This document shows, in pieces, positions 15,417 to 23,296 of a stretch of 23,296 nucleotides of DNA. The notes below the pieces were generated by a model. That model saw only the letters and a program-made list of their open reading frames with translations. It was not told the origin of the DNA and made no database searches. How positions within the stretch are numbered: the stretch's first letter is position 1; each line of letters begins with the position of its first letter. The stretch is from Pseudomonadota bacterium (GTDB lineage: Bacteria > Pseudomonadota > Alphaproteobacteria > UBA2966 > CAIVPW01). The position numbers were made by a program, and so were the translations under genes. The stretch covers positions 1 through 23,296 of the forward strand of contig JAQBXG010000003.1 in the NCBI GenBank assembly GCA_027625125.1, given 5' to 3'.

Positions 15417-16852
15417 TTCCACAACGCCTGCGCCGCAAGATCCGCCTCGGCGACCATGCCACCGGGAAACAGAAAGAAGAACAGCGTCAACCCGGCGGTG
15501 ACCGCGATGATCCACCGCAACTCTCGGGGCGCGCGTTCGAACGGCCGCGCCGGTTCGTCGAAGTACATGATCTTGATCACCCGAAGGTAATAGAACGCGC
15601 CGACCACCGTCGCCAACGCGCCGATGACCGCCAGCCAGTACAGCCCGGCATGGATCGCGGCCAGAAACACATAGAACTTGGCGAAGAATCCGGCCATCGG
15701 CGGAATGCCGGCCAGCGAGAACAGAAAGATCGCCATCGCCAGCGCCAGCACCGGGCTGTTGCGGCCCATGCCGGCCAGGTCGTCAATGCCCTCGACCAGG
15801 CCCTCGTCGTCGCGCCGCATCGTCAACACGACGGCCCACGCGCCGATGTTCATCACCAGATACACCGCGACGTAAATCAGAATGCCGCGTGCGCCCTCGG
15901 CCGTGCCCGCCGCCAGGCCCATCAGCGCAAACCCGACATGGCCGATCGAACTGTACGCCAACAGCCGCTTCAGGCTGGTCTGTCCAATTGCCGCGAATGC
16001 CCCCAGGCCCATCGACAGCGCCGACAGTACGACCAGAATCTGCGACCAGTCGTCGACCAGCGCCCCGAATGGCTCCAGCATCACCCGCATGAATACCGCC
16101 AGCGAGGTGATCTTCGGCGCCACCGCGAAAAACGCGGTCACCGGCGTCGGCGCGCCCTGGTAGACGTCCGGCGTCCACATATGAAACGGCACGGCGGATA
16201 CCTTGAACGCCAGGCCGGCGATCAGAAACGCCATGCCGAACAACAATCCCAGCTGCGCCTCGCCCTCGATTTCCGCGGCAATGGCGGCGAAGCCTGTCGC
16301 CCCGGTGTAGCCATAAACAAGACTCGCGCCATACAGGAAGATTCCCGACGCCAGCGCCCCCAACAGGAAGTACTTCAACCCCGATTCGGTGGACGCGACC
16401 GAATCCCGCTTGAACGCGGCCAGCACGTACAGCGACAGGCTCTGCAATTCCAGACCGAGATACAGCGAAATCAGGTCCGACGCCGAGACCATCATCATCA
16501 TGCCGACCGTCGCCAGCACGATCAGTACCGGATACTCGAAGTGCTCGACCGTTTCGTCGCGAAGGTACCGGAGTGACATCAGGATCGCCGCGGCGGACCC
16601 CAACAGAACAAGCAGCTTGACGAATATGCCGAAGCGGTCGGCGACAAACATGCCGGAAAACGTCTGCGCGCCGTCGGTCGGCCCCGTCACCACCAGCACG
16701 CCGGCAATCGCCAGCGCCGCCACCGCGCCCCAGGCGACGATCCGGGTGGCGCCGTCGCCGCGCATCACACCGAACAACAGCAGCGCCAGCGCCGCCACCG
16801 CCAGCCAGATTTCCGGCAACGCCGGCGCCAATGCGGGCACGGGATACGTCAT
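15413..16852 (-). CDS. nuoN: NADH-quinone oxidoreductase subunit N
   Basis: NuoN is one of the three antiporter-like, proton-pumping subunits of the complex I membrane arm. It is 479 residues and almost wholly hydrophobic, consistent with about 14 helices. The pump residues are visible: Glu135 in LGLELQSLSLY and Lys217 in FKVSAVPFHMW, followed by TPDVYQGAPTPVTAF at 227-241. The ATG at 16852 lies 3 bases after the nuoM stop. It is the last nuo gene, and its stop overlaps the birA start, so birA is probably on the same message. Confidence 0.97.
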   Translation of the reverse strand: MTYPVPALAPALPEIWLAVAALALLLFGVMRGDGATRIVAWGAVAALAIAGVLVVTGPTDGAQTFSGMFVADRFGIFVKLLVLLGSAAAILMSLRYLRDETVEHFEYPVLIVLATVGMMMMVSASDLISLYLGLELQSLSLYVLAAFKRDSVASTESGLKYFLLGALASGIFLYGASLVYGYTGATGFAAIAAEIEGEAQLGLLFGMAFLIAGLAFKVSAVPFHMWTPDVYQGAPTPVTAFFAVAPKITSLAVFMRVMLEPFGALVDDWSQILVVLSALSMGLGAFAAIGQTSLKRLLAYSSIGHVGFALMGLAAGTAEGARGILIYVAVYLVMNIGAWAVVLTMRRDDEGLVEGIDDLAGMGRNSPVLALAMAIFLFSLAGIPPMAGFFAKFYVFLAAIHAGLYWLAVIGALATVVGAFYYLRVIKIMYFDEPARPFERAPRELRWIIAVTAGLTLFFFLFPGGMVAEADLAAQALWK

Positions 16853-16855
16853 CGC

Positions 16856-18373
16856 CTAATTCCCCGCGAACAGGGTTTCGCCGAACGGCGCCGTCCCGGT
16901 CGCCAACTGGTGCTGCGCCAGCAGGTTCTCGACCGAAGCGTGAAACACGTCCAGCAACGGCATCGGCCAGACGCCGAACAGCAGCACCAGCGCCACCAGC
17001 GGCGCAAAGATCGCCACTTCGCGCCGGTTCAGATCCAGAATTGATTTCAGATCTGCCTTCGTCAGCGCCTCGAAGATCACCCGCCGGTACAGCCACAGCG
17101 CATAGCAGGCGCTCAGGATGACGCCGGTGGCGGCAAAGAACGCGACCCAGGTATTCACCTGGAACACGCCGGCCAACACCAGGAATTCGCCGACAAATCC
17201 GCTGGTTCCCGGCAGGCCGACATTGGCCAGCGTAAAGACCATCAACACCGCCGCGTACACCGGCATGCGATGCACCAGCCCGCCATAGCGGTCGATGCGC
17301 CGGGTATGGATGCGGTCATAGACAACCCCGACGCACAGAAACAGCGCCGCCGAAACCAGCCCGTGGCTCAACATCACCATGATGCCGCCCTCGACGCCGG
17401 TCTGGGTGAACGTAAACACGCCGATGGTCACGAACCCCATATGGGCGATCGACGAATAGGCAATCAGCTTCTTCATGTCCTCCTGCATCAGCGCCACCAG
17501 CGACGTATAGACAATCGCGACGACGCTCAGCGCAAAGACCAACGGCGTGAAATACACCGAAGCGTCCGGCAGGATCGGAATCGACAGCCGCAGAAAGCCG
17601 TATCCGCCGATTTTCAGCAGCACCGCGGCCAGGATCACCGAGCCGGCGGTCGGCGCCTCGACGTGGGCGTCGGGCAGCCAGGTATGCACCGGCCACATCG
17701 GAATCTTGACCGCGAACGCGGCGAACATCGCCAGCCACAGCAGATTTTGCCACCACGGGTCGATGCCGATGCCCATCAGGGCCGGGATATCGGTGGTGCC
17801 GTACTGGAAGAACAGCCACAGGATCGCCAGCAGAAACAGCACCGAACCGGCCAGCGTGTACAAAAAGAACTTGAACGTTGCATACACCCTGTTGTCGGCG
17901 CCCCAGATGCCGATGATCAGAAACATCGGGATCAGGCCGCCTTCGAAAAACAAGTAGAACAGCACCAGGTCCAGCGCCGCGAACACACCGATCATCATAG
18001 TTTCCATGATCAGAAACGCGATCATGTACTCCCTTACCCGGCTCTGCACCGACTGCCAGCTCGCCAGCACGCAGATCGGTGTCAACAGCGACGTCAGCAG
18101 AATGAACAGCATCGAGATGCCGTCGACGCCCAGGTGATAGTCGATGCCGTCGGCGATCCACGGCGTCCGTTCCTCGAACTGAAACGCCGCGGTGGTGGTG
18201 TCGAATCCGGTCCACAGCAACAGTGACAGACCAAACGTGATCAGCGACGTCCACAGCGCGACGCTGCGGGCGTTTTGCGCCACCACGGCGGCCTCGCCAC
18301 GAATCACCAGAATGAACGCCGCCCCCACCGCGGGGAGGAAAATCAGAACCGACAGGATGGGCCAATCGACCAT
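16856..18373 (-). CDS. nuoM: NADH-quinone oxidoreductase subunit M
   Basis: NuoM is the central antiporter-like proton channel of complex I. It is 505 residues. Glu144 in [11 protein letters not shown] is at the same position as the essential Glu of E. coli NuoM. Lys223 lies in [20 protein letters not shown] and Lys254 in LLKIGGYG. The hydrophobic profile fits about 14 helices. ATG 18373 lies 3 bases after the nuoL stop and the gene ends 3 bases before nuoN. Gene order L-M-N matches the order of subunits along the membrane arm from its distal end. Confidence 0.97.
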   Translation of the reverse strand: MVDWPILSVLIFLPAVGAAFILVIRGEAAVVAQNARSVALWTSLITFGLSLLLWTGFDTTTAAFQFEERTPWIADGIDYHLGVDGISMLFILLTSLLTPICVLASWQSVQSRVREYMIAFLIMETMMIGVFAALDLVLFYLFFEGGLIPMFLIIGIWGADNRVYATFKFFLYTLAGSVLFLLAILWLFFQYGTTDIPALMGIGIDPWWQNLLWLAMFAAFAVKIPMWPVHTWLPDAHVEAPTAGSVILAAVLLKIGGYGFLRLSIPILPDASVYFTPLVFALSVVAIVYTSLVALMQEDMKKLIAYSSIAHMGFVTIGVFTFTQTGVEGGIMVMLSHGLVSAALFLCVGVVYDRIHTRRIDRYGGLVHRMPVYAAVLMVFTLANVGLPGTSGFVGEFLVLAGVFQVNTWVAFFAATGVILSACYALWLYRRVIFEALTKADLKSILDLNRREVAIFAPLVALVLLFGVWPMPLLDVFHASVENLLAQHQLATGTAPFGETLFAGN

Positions 18374-18376
18374 TCG

Positions 18377-20308
18377 TCAGCCTCCGGCCCACAGCAGAAC
18401 CCACGACACCACCGCGACCAATCCGATCAGCATCGCGAATGCATAGTGATAGACGTAGCCGGTTTGCAGTTGCGTCGCCCGCCGCGCCAGATCGACGACC
18501 AGCGCCGCCACGCCGTTGGGGCCATAGCCGTCGATGATGCGCCCATCGCCGCCGAGCCAGAACAACGTTCCCAGCCTTTGCGCCGGGCGCACGAACACCG
18601 CGTCATAGATCTCGTCGAAGTACCACTTGTTCAACAACAGCCGGTACAGCGGCCCGTTGCCCGCCGCCAGCCGCGCCGGCGCCGCCGGCCGGCGGATATA
18701 CATCCACCAGGCGATCAGAACGCCGACCAGCCCCACCGCGGTCGGCGATGCCTTGACCCAGAACGGCGCGTGGTGCGCGGCCTCGATCGCTTGATGGTGT
18801 TCCAGCACCAACAGCGACTCGCCCCAGAAGTGGGTGTCCTCGCCGAAGAACAGCCCCGCCGTCAGCATGCCGGCGAACACCGCGCCCAGCGCCAGGATGA
18901 TCAGCGGCACCGTCATGATCGGCGGTGATTCGTGCACATGGGCCTGGACCTCGGCGGGTGCGCGAGACGTGCCGTGAAAGGTCATGAACATCAGCCGCCA
19001 CGAATAGAACGCGGTAAACGCCGCCGCCAGGATACCCAACAGGAACGCAAGGTCGCCGACCCCGGAATTGGCGCCCCAGGCCACCTCGAGGATCGCGTCT
19101 TTTGAATAGTAGCCAGCGAACAACGGCGCACCCGCCAACGCCAGACTGCCGATCCACATCAGCGCATAGGTCAGCGGAATCTTGCGCCACAGGCCGCCCA
19201 TCTTGCGCATGTCCTGTTCGTTCGACATCGCGTGAATGACCGACCCCGCCCCCAGAAACAGCAGCGCCTTGAAAAACGCATGGGTGAACAGGTGGAAGAT
19301 GGCCACCGGATACGCCGACACACCGATTGCAAAGAACATGTAGCCGAGCTGGCTGCAGGTCGAATAGGCGATCACGCGCTTGATGTCGTTTTGCACGAGA
19401 CCGATCGACGCGGCGACAATCGCCGTCACCGCGCCGACGACGGTGATCAACGCCAACGTAAAGTCGGCGTATTCGAAAATCGGCGACAGCCGCGCGACCA
19501 TGAACACGCCGGCGGTGACCATCGTCGCCGCATGGATCAACGCCGAGACCGGCGTCGGGCCCTCCATCGCGTCCGGCAGCCAGGTATGCAGACCCAGTTG
19601 CGCCGACTTGCCCATCGCGCCGATGAACAACAACACCGTCAATACGGTCAGCGTATCGAATCTGCCGCCCAGGAATTCGATACTGGTGCCGACCATGCCC
19701 GGGGTGGCCGCGAACACCGTGTCGAAGTCGATGCTGCCGAATACAAAGAAGATGCCGACGATGCCGAGGGCAAAGCCGAAATCGCCGACCCGGTTGACGA
19801 CGAACGCCTTGATCGCCGCGGCGTTGGCCGACGGCCGGTCGTACCAGAATCCAATCAACAGGTACGAACACAGGCCCACGCCTTCCCAGCCGAAAAACAT
19901 TTGCAGGAAGTTGTCGGCCGTCACCAACATCAACATCGCGAACGTGAACAGCGACAGATATGCAAAAAACCGCGGAATTCCGGGGTCGCCGTGCATGTAG
20001 CCGATCGAATACCAATGCACCAGCGACGACACGCCCGTCACCACCACCAGCATCACCACCGTCAACTGGTCGATCCGCAACGACCATTCGGCCAGAAACC
20101 CGCCGCTTTCCACCCACGTGAACAGCGGCGCCGTGAAGGGCGCGTCTCCCAGTCCGACGGTCCAGAACAAATAAACCGACAATACCGCCGACGCCGTCAG
20201 CAGGATCGAGGTCACGAGCTGCGCGGCGCGGGCGCCGATGGCACGACCGAACAGACCGGCGAGAATCGCGCCGACCAGAGGCAGCAACACGACAAGCTGT
20301 GCGGCCAC
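18377..20308 (-). CDS. nuoL: NADH-quinone oxidoreductase subunit L
   Basis: NuoL is the distal proton-pumping subunit of complex I. It has 643 residues, with a C-terminal extension expected to form the long lateral amphipathic helix along the membrane arm. Motifs are FFGWEGVGLCSYLLIGFW from 138 (Glu142), MGKSAQ with Lys234, and HTWLPDAMEGPTPVSALIHA at 241-260. The start is GTG at 20308, four bases after the nuoK stop, with AGGG in the nuoK end as a possible Shine-Dalgarno. No truncation or frameshift is seen. Confidence 0.97.
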   Translation of the reverse strand: MAAQLVVLLPLVGAILAGLFGRAIGARAAQLVTSILLTASAVLSVYLFWTVGLGDAPFTAPLFTWVESGGFLAEWSLRIDQLTVVMLVVVTGVSSLVHWYSIGYMHGDPGIPRFFAYLSLFTFAMLMLVTADNFLQMFFGWEGVGLCSYLLIGFWYDRPSANAAAIKAFVVNRVGDFGFALGIVGIFFVFGSIDFDTVFAATPGMVGTSIEFLGGRFDTLTVLTVLLFIGAMGKSAQLGLHTWLPDAMEGPTPVSALIHAATMVTAGVFMVARLSPIFEYADFTLALITVVGAVTAIVAASIGLVQNDIKRVIAYSTCSQLGYMFFAIGVSAYPVAIFHLFTHAFFKALLFLGAGSVIHAMSNEQDMRKMGGLWRKIPLTYALMWIGSLALAGAPLFAGYYSKDAILEVAWGANSGVGDLAFLLGILAAAFTAFYSWRLMFMTFHGTSRAPAEVQAHVHESPPIMTVPLIILALGAVFAGMLTAGLFFGEDTHFWGESLLVLEHHQAIEAAHHAPFWVKASPTAVGLVGVLIAWWMYIRRPAAPARLAAGNGPLYRLLLNKWYFDEIYDAVFVRPAQRLGTLFWLGGDGRIIDGYGPNGVAALVVDLARRATQLQTGYVYHYAFAMLIGLVAVVSWVLLWAGG

Positions 20309-20312
20309 CGCC

Positions 20313-20621
20313 CTAGCCCTTCATCAGGTTGATATCCTCGACCGCGACAGTGCCGCGATTTCGGAAATATGTGACCAGGATCGATAGCCCGATTGTCGCC
20401 TCGGCCGCCGCCACGGTCAGCACGAACATCGCGAACACCTGACCGACCAGATCACCGGCATAAGCCGAAAATGCGACCAGATTGATGTTGACCGCGATCA
20501 GCATCAATTCGATCGACATCAGGATGATGATGACGTTCTTGCGATTGAGAAAGATGCCGAAAATGCCGAGCGTAAAGACGATCGCGGCAACGGTCAGGTA
20601 GTGGCCCAGCGCGATTTCCAT
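20313..20621 (-). CDS. nuoK: NADH-quinone oxidoreductase subunit K
   Basis: NuoK is a small membrane subunit in the proton path of complex I. It has 102 residues and three helices. The two conserved membrane Glu are present: Glu38 in [11 protein letters not shown] and Glu74 in [13 protein letters not shown] 20621 directly abuts the nuoJ stop codon with no gap, and nuoL follows four bases after its stop. Length and motifs match the family fully. Confidence 0.97.
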   Translation of the reverse strand: MEIALGHYLTVAAIVFTLGIFGIFLNRKNVIIILMSIELMLIAVNINLVAFSAYAGDLVGQVFAMFVLTVAAAEATIGLSILVTYFRNRGTVAVEDINLMKG

Positions 20622-21227
20622 CTACACGCCGCTCCCAGGCGTGACCTTTTTCAGCTCCACCGCCTCGGACCGCTTGCGCCCGACCTGGGCGGCGATCGAT
20701 TGTTTACGGACGCCGACGCGCTTGCGATGGGTCAACACGATCGCCCCGATCATCCCGACCAGCAGCACGAGCCCCGATGCCTGAAACAGATAGATGTAGC
20801 GGGTGTACAACAGATCCCCCAGCGCGACCGTGTTGGTCACCCCCGCCACCGCCGGCGCCGTCGGCGCGCCCGCGTCCGGGGCGGCGATCAACGTGCCGAT
20901 CACCAGCACCAGTTCCACCATCAGCACCAGTCCGACGATCGCCCCCACCGACAGCACCCGCATCGAGCGTTGCCGCAGACGCACGAAATTGATGTCCAGC
21001 ATCATCACGACAAACAGGAACAGCACCGCCACCGCGCCGACATAGACGATGACCAGAATCATCGCCAGGAATTCGGCCCCCAGCAGAACGAACAGTCCGG
21101 CCGCGGAAATGAACGCCAGCACCAGAAACAGCACCGAATGCACCGGATTGCGCGCGGCGATGACCAGCACCGCGGAGCCGACCAGAACGCCCGCAAAGGC
21201 ATAGAACGCTATGGACTGAAGCATCAT
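20622..21227 (-). CDS. nuoJ: NADH-quinone oxidoreductase subunit J
   Basis: NuoJ is a hydrophobic subunit of the complex I membrane arm with a flexible helix that couples quinone reduction to pumping. It has 201 residues, with about five helices and a basic C-terminal tail. Typical segments are NPVHSVLFLVLAF near 27-39, EFLAMILVIVYVGAVAVLFL near 52-71 and MMLDINF. Two ATGs are adjacent (21227 and 21224); the first is given here. An open frame to 21392 overlaps nuoI and is not coding. The gap to nuoI is 19 bases and the gene abuts nuoK. Confidence 0.95.
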   Translation of the reverse strand: MMLQSIAFYAFAGVLVGSAVLVIAARNPVHSVLFLVLAFISAAGLFVLLGAEFLAMILVIVYVGAVAVLFLFVVMMLDINFVRLRQRSMRVLSVGAIVGLVLMVELVLVIGTLIAAPDAGAPTAPAVAGVTNTVALGDLLYTRYIYLFQASGLVLLVGMIGAIVLTHRKRVGVRKQSIAAQVGRKRSEAVELKKVTPGSGV

Positions 21228-21246
21228 CGCGAGTCGGCCCCGACGC

Positions 21247-21735
21247 CTAGCGCTGCGCCGCGTCGGCGGCGATGTTGGCGGCGATCTCGGCTTCCCAGCG
21301 GTCGCCGTTCGCAAGCAGCTTTTCCTTGTTGTAGTACAGTTCCTCGCGAGTCTCGGTGGCGAATTCAAAGTTCGGGCCTTCGACGATTGCATCCACCGGA
21401 CACGCCTCCTGGCACAGCCCGCAATAGATGCATTTGGTCATGTCGATATCGTACCGGGTCGCGCGGCGGCTGCCGTCGTCCCGCGGCTCCGCCTCGATCG
21501 TGATCGCCAGCGCCGGGCACACCGCCTCGCACAGCTTGCAGGCAATGCACCGCTCCTCGCCGCTGGGATAGCGGCGCAACGCATGCTCGCCACGGAAGCG
21601 CGGCGACAGCGGGCCTTTTTCATACGGATAGTTCAGCGTCCGGCGCTTGCGGAACATATAGCGGAACGTCATCCCCATGCCGGACAGCAATTCCACCAGG
21701 AAGAACGAGCGCACGACATTGACCATTGCGGACAT
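21247..21735 (-). CDS. nuoI: NADH-quinone oxidoreductase subunit I (2x4Fe-4S ferredoxin-like)
   Basis: NuoI carries iron-sulfur clusters N6a and N6b and passes electrons towards the terminal cluster N2. It has 162 residues, with two perfect motifs: Cys63, 66, 69, 73 in [12 protein letters not shown] and Cys102, 105, 108, 112 in [12 protein letters not shown]. The N-terminal helix anchors it to the membrane arm and the tail ends in an Ala-rich helix. The ATG at 21735 has GGAG six bases upstream, and that Shine-Dalgarno overlaps the nuoH stop codon. An ATG three codons further (21726) is less likely. Confidence 0.97.
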   Translation of the reverse strand: MSAMVNVVRSFFLVELLSGMGMTFRYMFRKRRTLNYPYEKGPLSPRFRGEHALRRYPSGEERCIACKLCEAVCPALAITIEAEPRDDGSRRATRYDIDMTKCIYCGLCQEACPVDAIVEGPNFEFATETREELYYNKEKLLANGDRWEAEIAANIAADAAQR

Positions 21736-21744
21736 CGGCGGCTC

Positions 21745-22752
21745 CTATGGCAACCAGTCGAACGCGACCAGCGCGCCGGCGGTCAATACGACCCACAACA
21801 GCGACAGCGGCAGAAACACCTTCCAGCCCAGGCGCATCAACTGGTCATAGCGATAGCGCGGAAACGTCGCCCGCACCCACACGAACACAAACAACAACGC
21901 CGTGACTTTCAATGCCAGCCAGATCGGACCGGGAATCCACGTAAACGGAACGATGTCCATCGGCGGTAGCCACCCGCCCAGGAACAGGATCGCGGTCATG
22001 CCGCTCATCATGATCATGTTCGCGTATTCACCGAGAAAGAACAGCCCGAACGTCATCGCCGAATACTCGACCTGGTACCCGGCCACCAGTTCGCTTTCCG
22101 CTTCCGGCAGGTCGAACGGATGCCGGTTTGTCTCCGCCAGGGCAGAGATAAAGAACACGACCGCCATCGGCAGCAGCGGGAAGACAAACCAGACGCCCTG
22201 TTGCGCCAGGACGATATCGCTGAGGTTCAGCGAGCCGACGACCAACAGCACCGTCACGATGACGAAGCCCATCGACACTTCGTACGACACCATCTGCGCC
22301 GCGGACCGCAAGGCGCCCAGAAACGCATACCGCGAATTGGACGCCCACCCGGCCATGATGATGCCGTAGACCCCCAGCGACGAGACTGCGAACAGGTACA
22401 GGATGCCGACGTTCAGATTCGCGAGCACCAGTCCCTCGCCGAACGGAATCACCGCCCAGGCGACCAGCGCCAGGATGAACGTCAGCATCGGCGCAATCAG
22501 GAACACAACGCGGTTCGAATTCGTCGGCACCACCGTTTCCTTGACGAACATCTTCAGTCCGTCGGCAAACGGCTGCCACAGCCCCCACGGGCCGACGATG
22601 TTTGGCCCCATGCGCAATTGCATCGCCGCCATCACCTTGCGTTCGAACAATGTCAGGTAGGCGACCGCGACCAGCAACGGCACGACAATCATCAGGACCT
22701 TGGCGACGATCCACAAACCGGGCAGCGCGATGGCGGTCCAGAGCTCAACCAT
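21745..22752 (-). CDS. nuoH: NADH-quinone oxidoreductase subunit H
   Basis: NuoH forms the quinone chamber at the junction of the complex I arms. From ATG 22752 ([14 protein letters not shown]) it has 335 residues and about eight helices. Family signatures are [17 protein letters not shown] at 35-51 and [20 protein letters not shown] at 204-223, whose acidic residues line the proton and quinone path. Its start overlaps the nuoG end by 8 bases, and its TAG stop lies within the nuoI ribosome binding site. A longer frame to 22818 lies inside nuoG and is rejected. Confidence 0.97.
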   Translation of the reverse strand: MVELWTAIALPGLWIVAKVLMIVVPLLVAVAYLTLFERKVMAAMQLRMGPNIVGPWGLWQPFADGLKMFVKETVVPTNSNRVVFLIAPMLTFILALVAWAVIPFGEGLVLANLNVGILYLFAVSSLGVYGIIMAGWASNSRYAFLGALRSAAQMVSYEVSMGFVIVTVLLVVGSLNLSDIVLAQQGVWFVFPLLPMAVVFFISALAETNRHPFDLPEAESELVAGYQVEYSAMTFGLFFLGEYANMIMMSGMTAILFLGGWLPPMDIVPFTWIPGPIWLALKVTALLFVFVWVRATFPRYRYDQLMRLGWKVFLPLSLLWVVLTAGALVAFDWLP

Positions 22753-23296
22753 CGGTGCCGGTCGCCTCCGCCCCGCCGACGAACAACGCGCTGCATTCGG
22801 CCATCGTTTCCGACGCACGGCAGATCGCGTTGGTCAGATAGAAATCCGTCACCGCCGGCGCAAACGGCGCGTGGTCCATCGCCCCCGCGGCGCCGAACGG
22901 CCCCCAGGCCGCCGCCGTCACCTGGTCGATCCGCGCCAGATGCGGCGCCGCCTCGGCCATCGCCGCCCGCAACTCGCCGAGCGAATCATACGGAAGCGTC
23001 TCGCCCATCGCTTCCGACAGCGCCCGCACGATCGCCCAGTCCTCGCGCGCATCCCCGGGCGGGAACGTCGCTCGTTTGCCGCGCTGCGGCCGCCCCTCGG
23101 TATTGACCCAGGTCGCGTTCTTTTCGGTATACGCCGCCCCCGGCAGGATGACGTCGGCGCGGTGAGCGCCGGCGTCGCCGTGGTGCCCCGCATAGACGAC
23201 GAACGCCCGCCCAAGCCGCGCCACGTCGATTTCGTCGGCGCCCAGCAGCAGCCCCGCGCCGACTTCGCCGGATTCGGCGCCCGCCAGAATACCGGC
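22745..23296 (-). CDS. nuoG: NADH-quinone oxidoreductase subunit G, C-terminal part (cut by window edge)
   Basis: NuoG is the large iron-sulfur subunit of complex I. The gene enters from the right edge already in frame, so only its last 183 residues are present; a GTG at 23224 is internal, not a start. The visible part belongs to the molybdopterin-oxidoreductase-like domain: [14 protein letters not shown], then [20 protein letters not shown], then [18 protein letters not shown]. This is the usual C-terminal pattern of alphaproteobacterial NuoG. The N-terminal cluster-binding domains lie outside the window. The TGA stop overlaps the nuoH start by 8 bases. Confidence 0.95.
   Translation of the reverse strand, partial: AGILAGAESGEVGAGLLLGADEIDVARLGRAFVVYAGHHGDAGAHRADVILPGAAYTEKNATWVNTEGRPQRGKRATFPPGDAREDWAIVRALSEAMGETLPYDSLGELRAAMAEAAPHLARIDQVTAAAWGPFGAAGAMDHAPFAPAVTDFYLTNAICRASETMAECSALFVGGAEATGTDG

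Noticed and set aside
1..23296. Mobile elements, CRISPR arrays, toxin-antitoxin or defence genes, tRNAs
   Set aside because: I looked on both strands, especially around the rearranged proS region, and saw no transposase, integrase, repeat array, terminal inverted repeats or tRNA-like cloverleaf.

Overview
This window is GC-rich chromosomal DNA from a bacterium, most likely an alphaproteobacterium. Gene order supports this. The run nuoG-H-I-J-K-L-M-N, birA, coaX, RNase J, DUF1467, (proS), lolC/E, lolD, dnaE, followed by rpsB-tsf-pyrH-frr-uppS-cdsA, is the arrangement I associate with Rhodospirillales-like and other Alphaproteobacteria. The individual proteins (RNase J, type III pantothenate kinase, small DUF1467 membrane protein, NuoI, DnaE) also look alphaproteobacterial. 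No genus can be named from the sequence alone. Almost everything is essential housekeeping. I see no tRNA, rRNA, CRISPR array, insertion sequence or prophage, and no gap without a gene longer than about 170 bases.

All genes but one are on the minus strand, so transcription runs from high to low coordinates. From the right edge, 23296-15413 encodes respiratory complex I: the C-terminal part of NuoG, then NuoH, I, J, K, L, M and N. The genes are packed with 8-base overlaps, abutting ends or gaps under 20 bases. From 15416 to 12033 the same run continues with biotin-protein ligase, type III pantothenate kinase, RNase J and a DUF1467 membrane protein, joined by GTGA, ATGA and TGATG stop/start overlaps. 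A small uncharacterised, probably exported protein follows at 11973-11524.

At 9983-11527 the pattern breaks. Prolyl-tRNA synthetase lies on the plus strand, head-on to the surrounding run, and it is the archaeal/eukaryotic-type enzyme. The short bacterial-type enzyme is the one I expect at this spot in Alphaproteobacteria. Its stop codon and that of the small exported protein share one CTAG tetranucleotide in the loop of a perfect 8-bp hairpin. A 166-base divergent region separates proS from lolC/E.

From 9816 to 7905 are the LolC/E-type permease and LolD ATPase, which release lipoproteins from the inner membrane. DnaE, the replicative polymerase subunit, follows at 7833-4384. After a 153-base gap with a plausible promoter and structured leader, the translation and envelope cluster runs rpsB, tsf, pyrH, frr, uppS and the 5' part of cdsA, which is cut by the left window edge. 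Together these genes cover ribosome assembly and recycling, UMP synthesis, and the undecaprenyl and CDP-diacylglycerol steps of envelope synthesis.

I found no new multi-gene system. The most unusual element is the in-place replacement and inversion of proS, with its shared-stop hairpin and an orphan exported protein at the junction.
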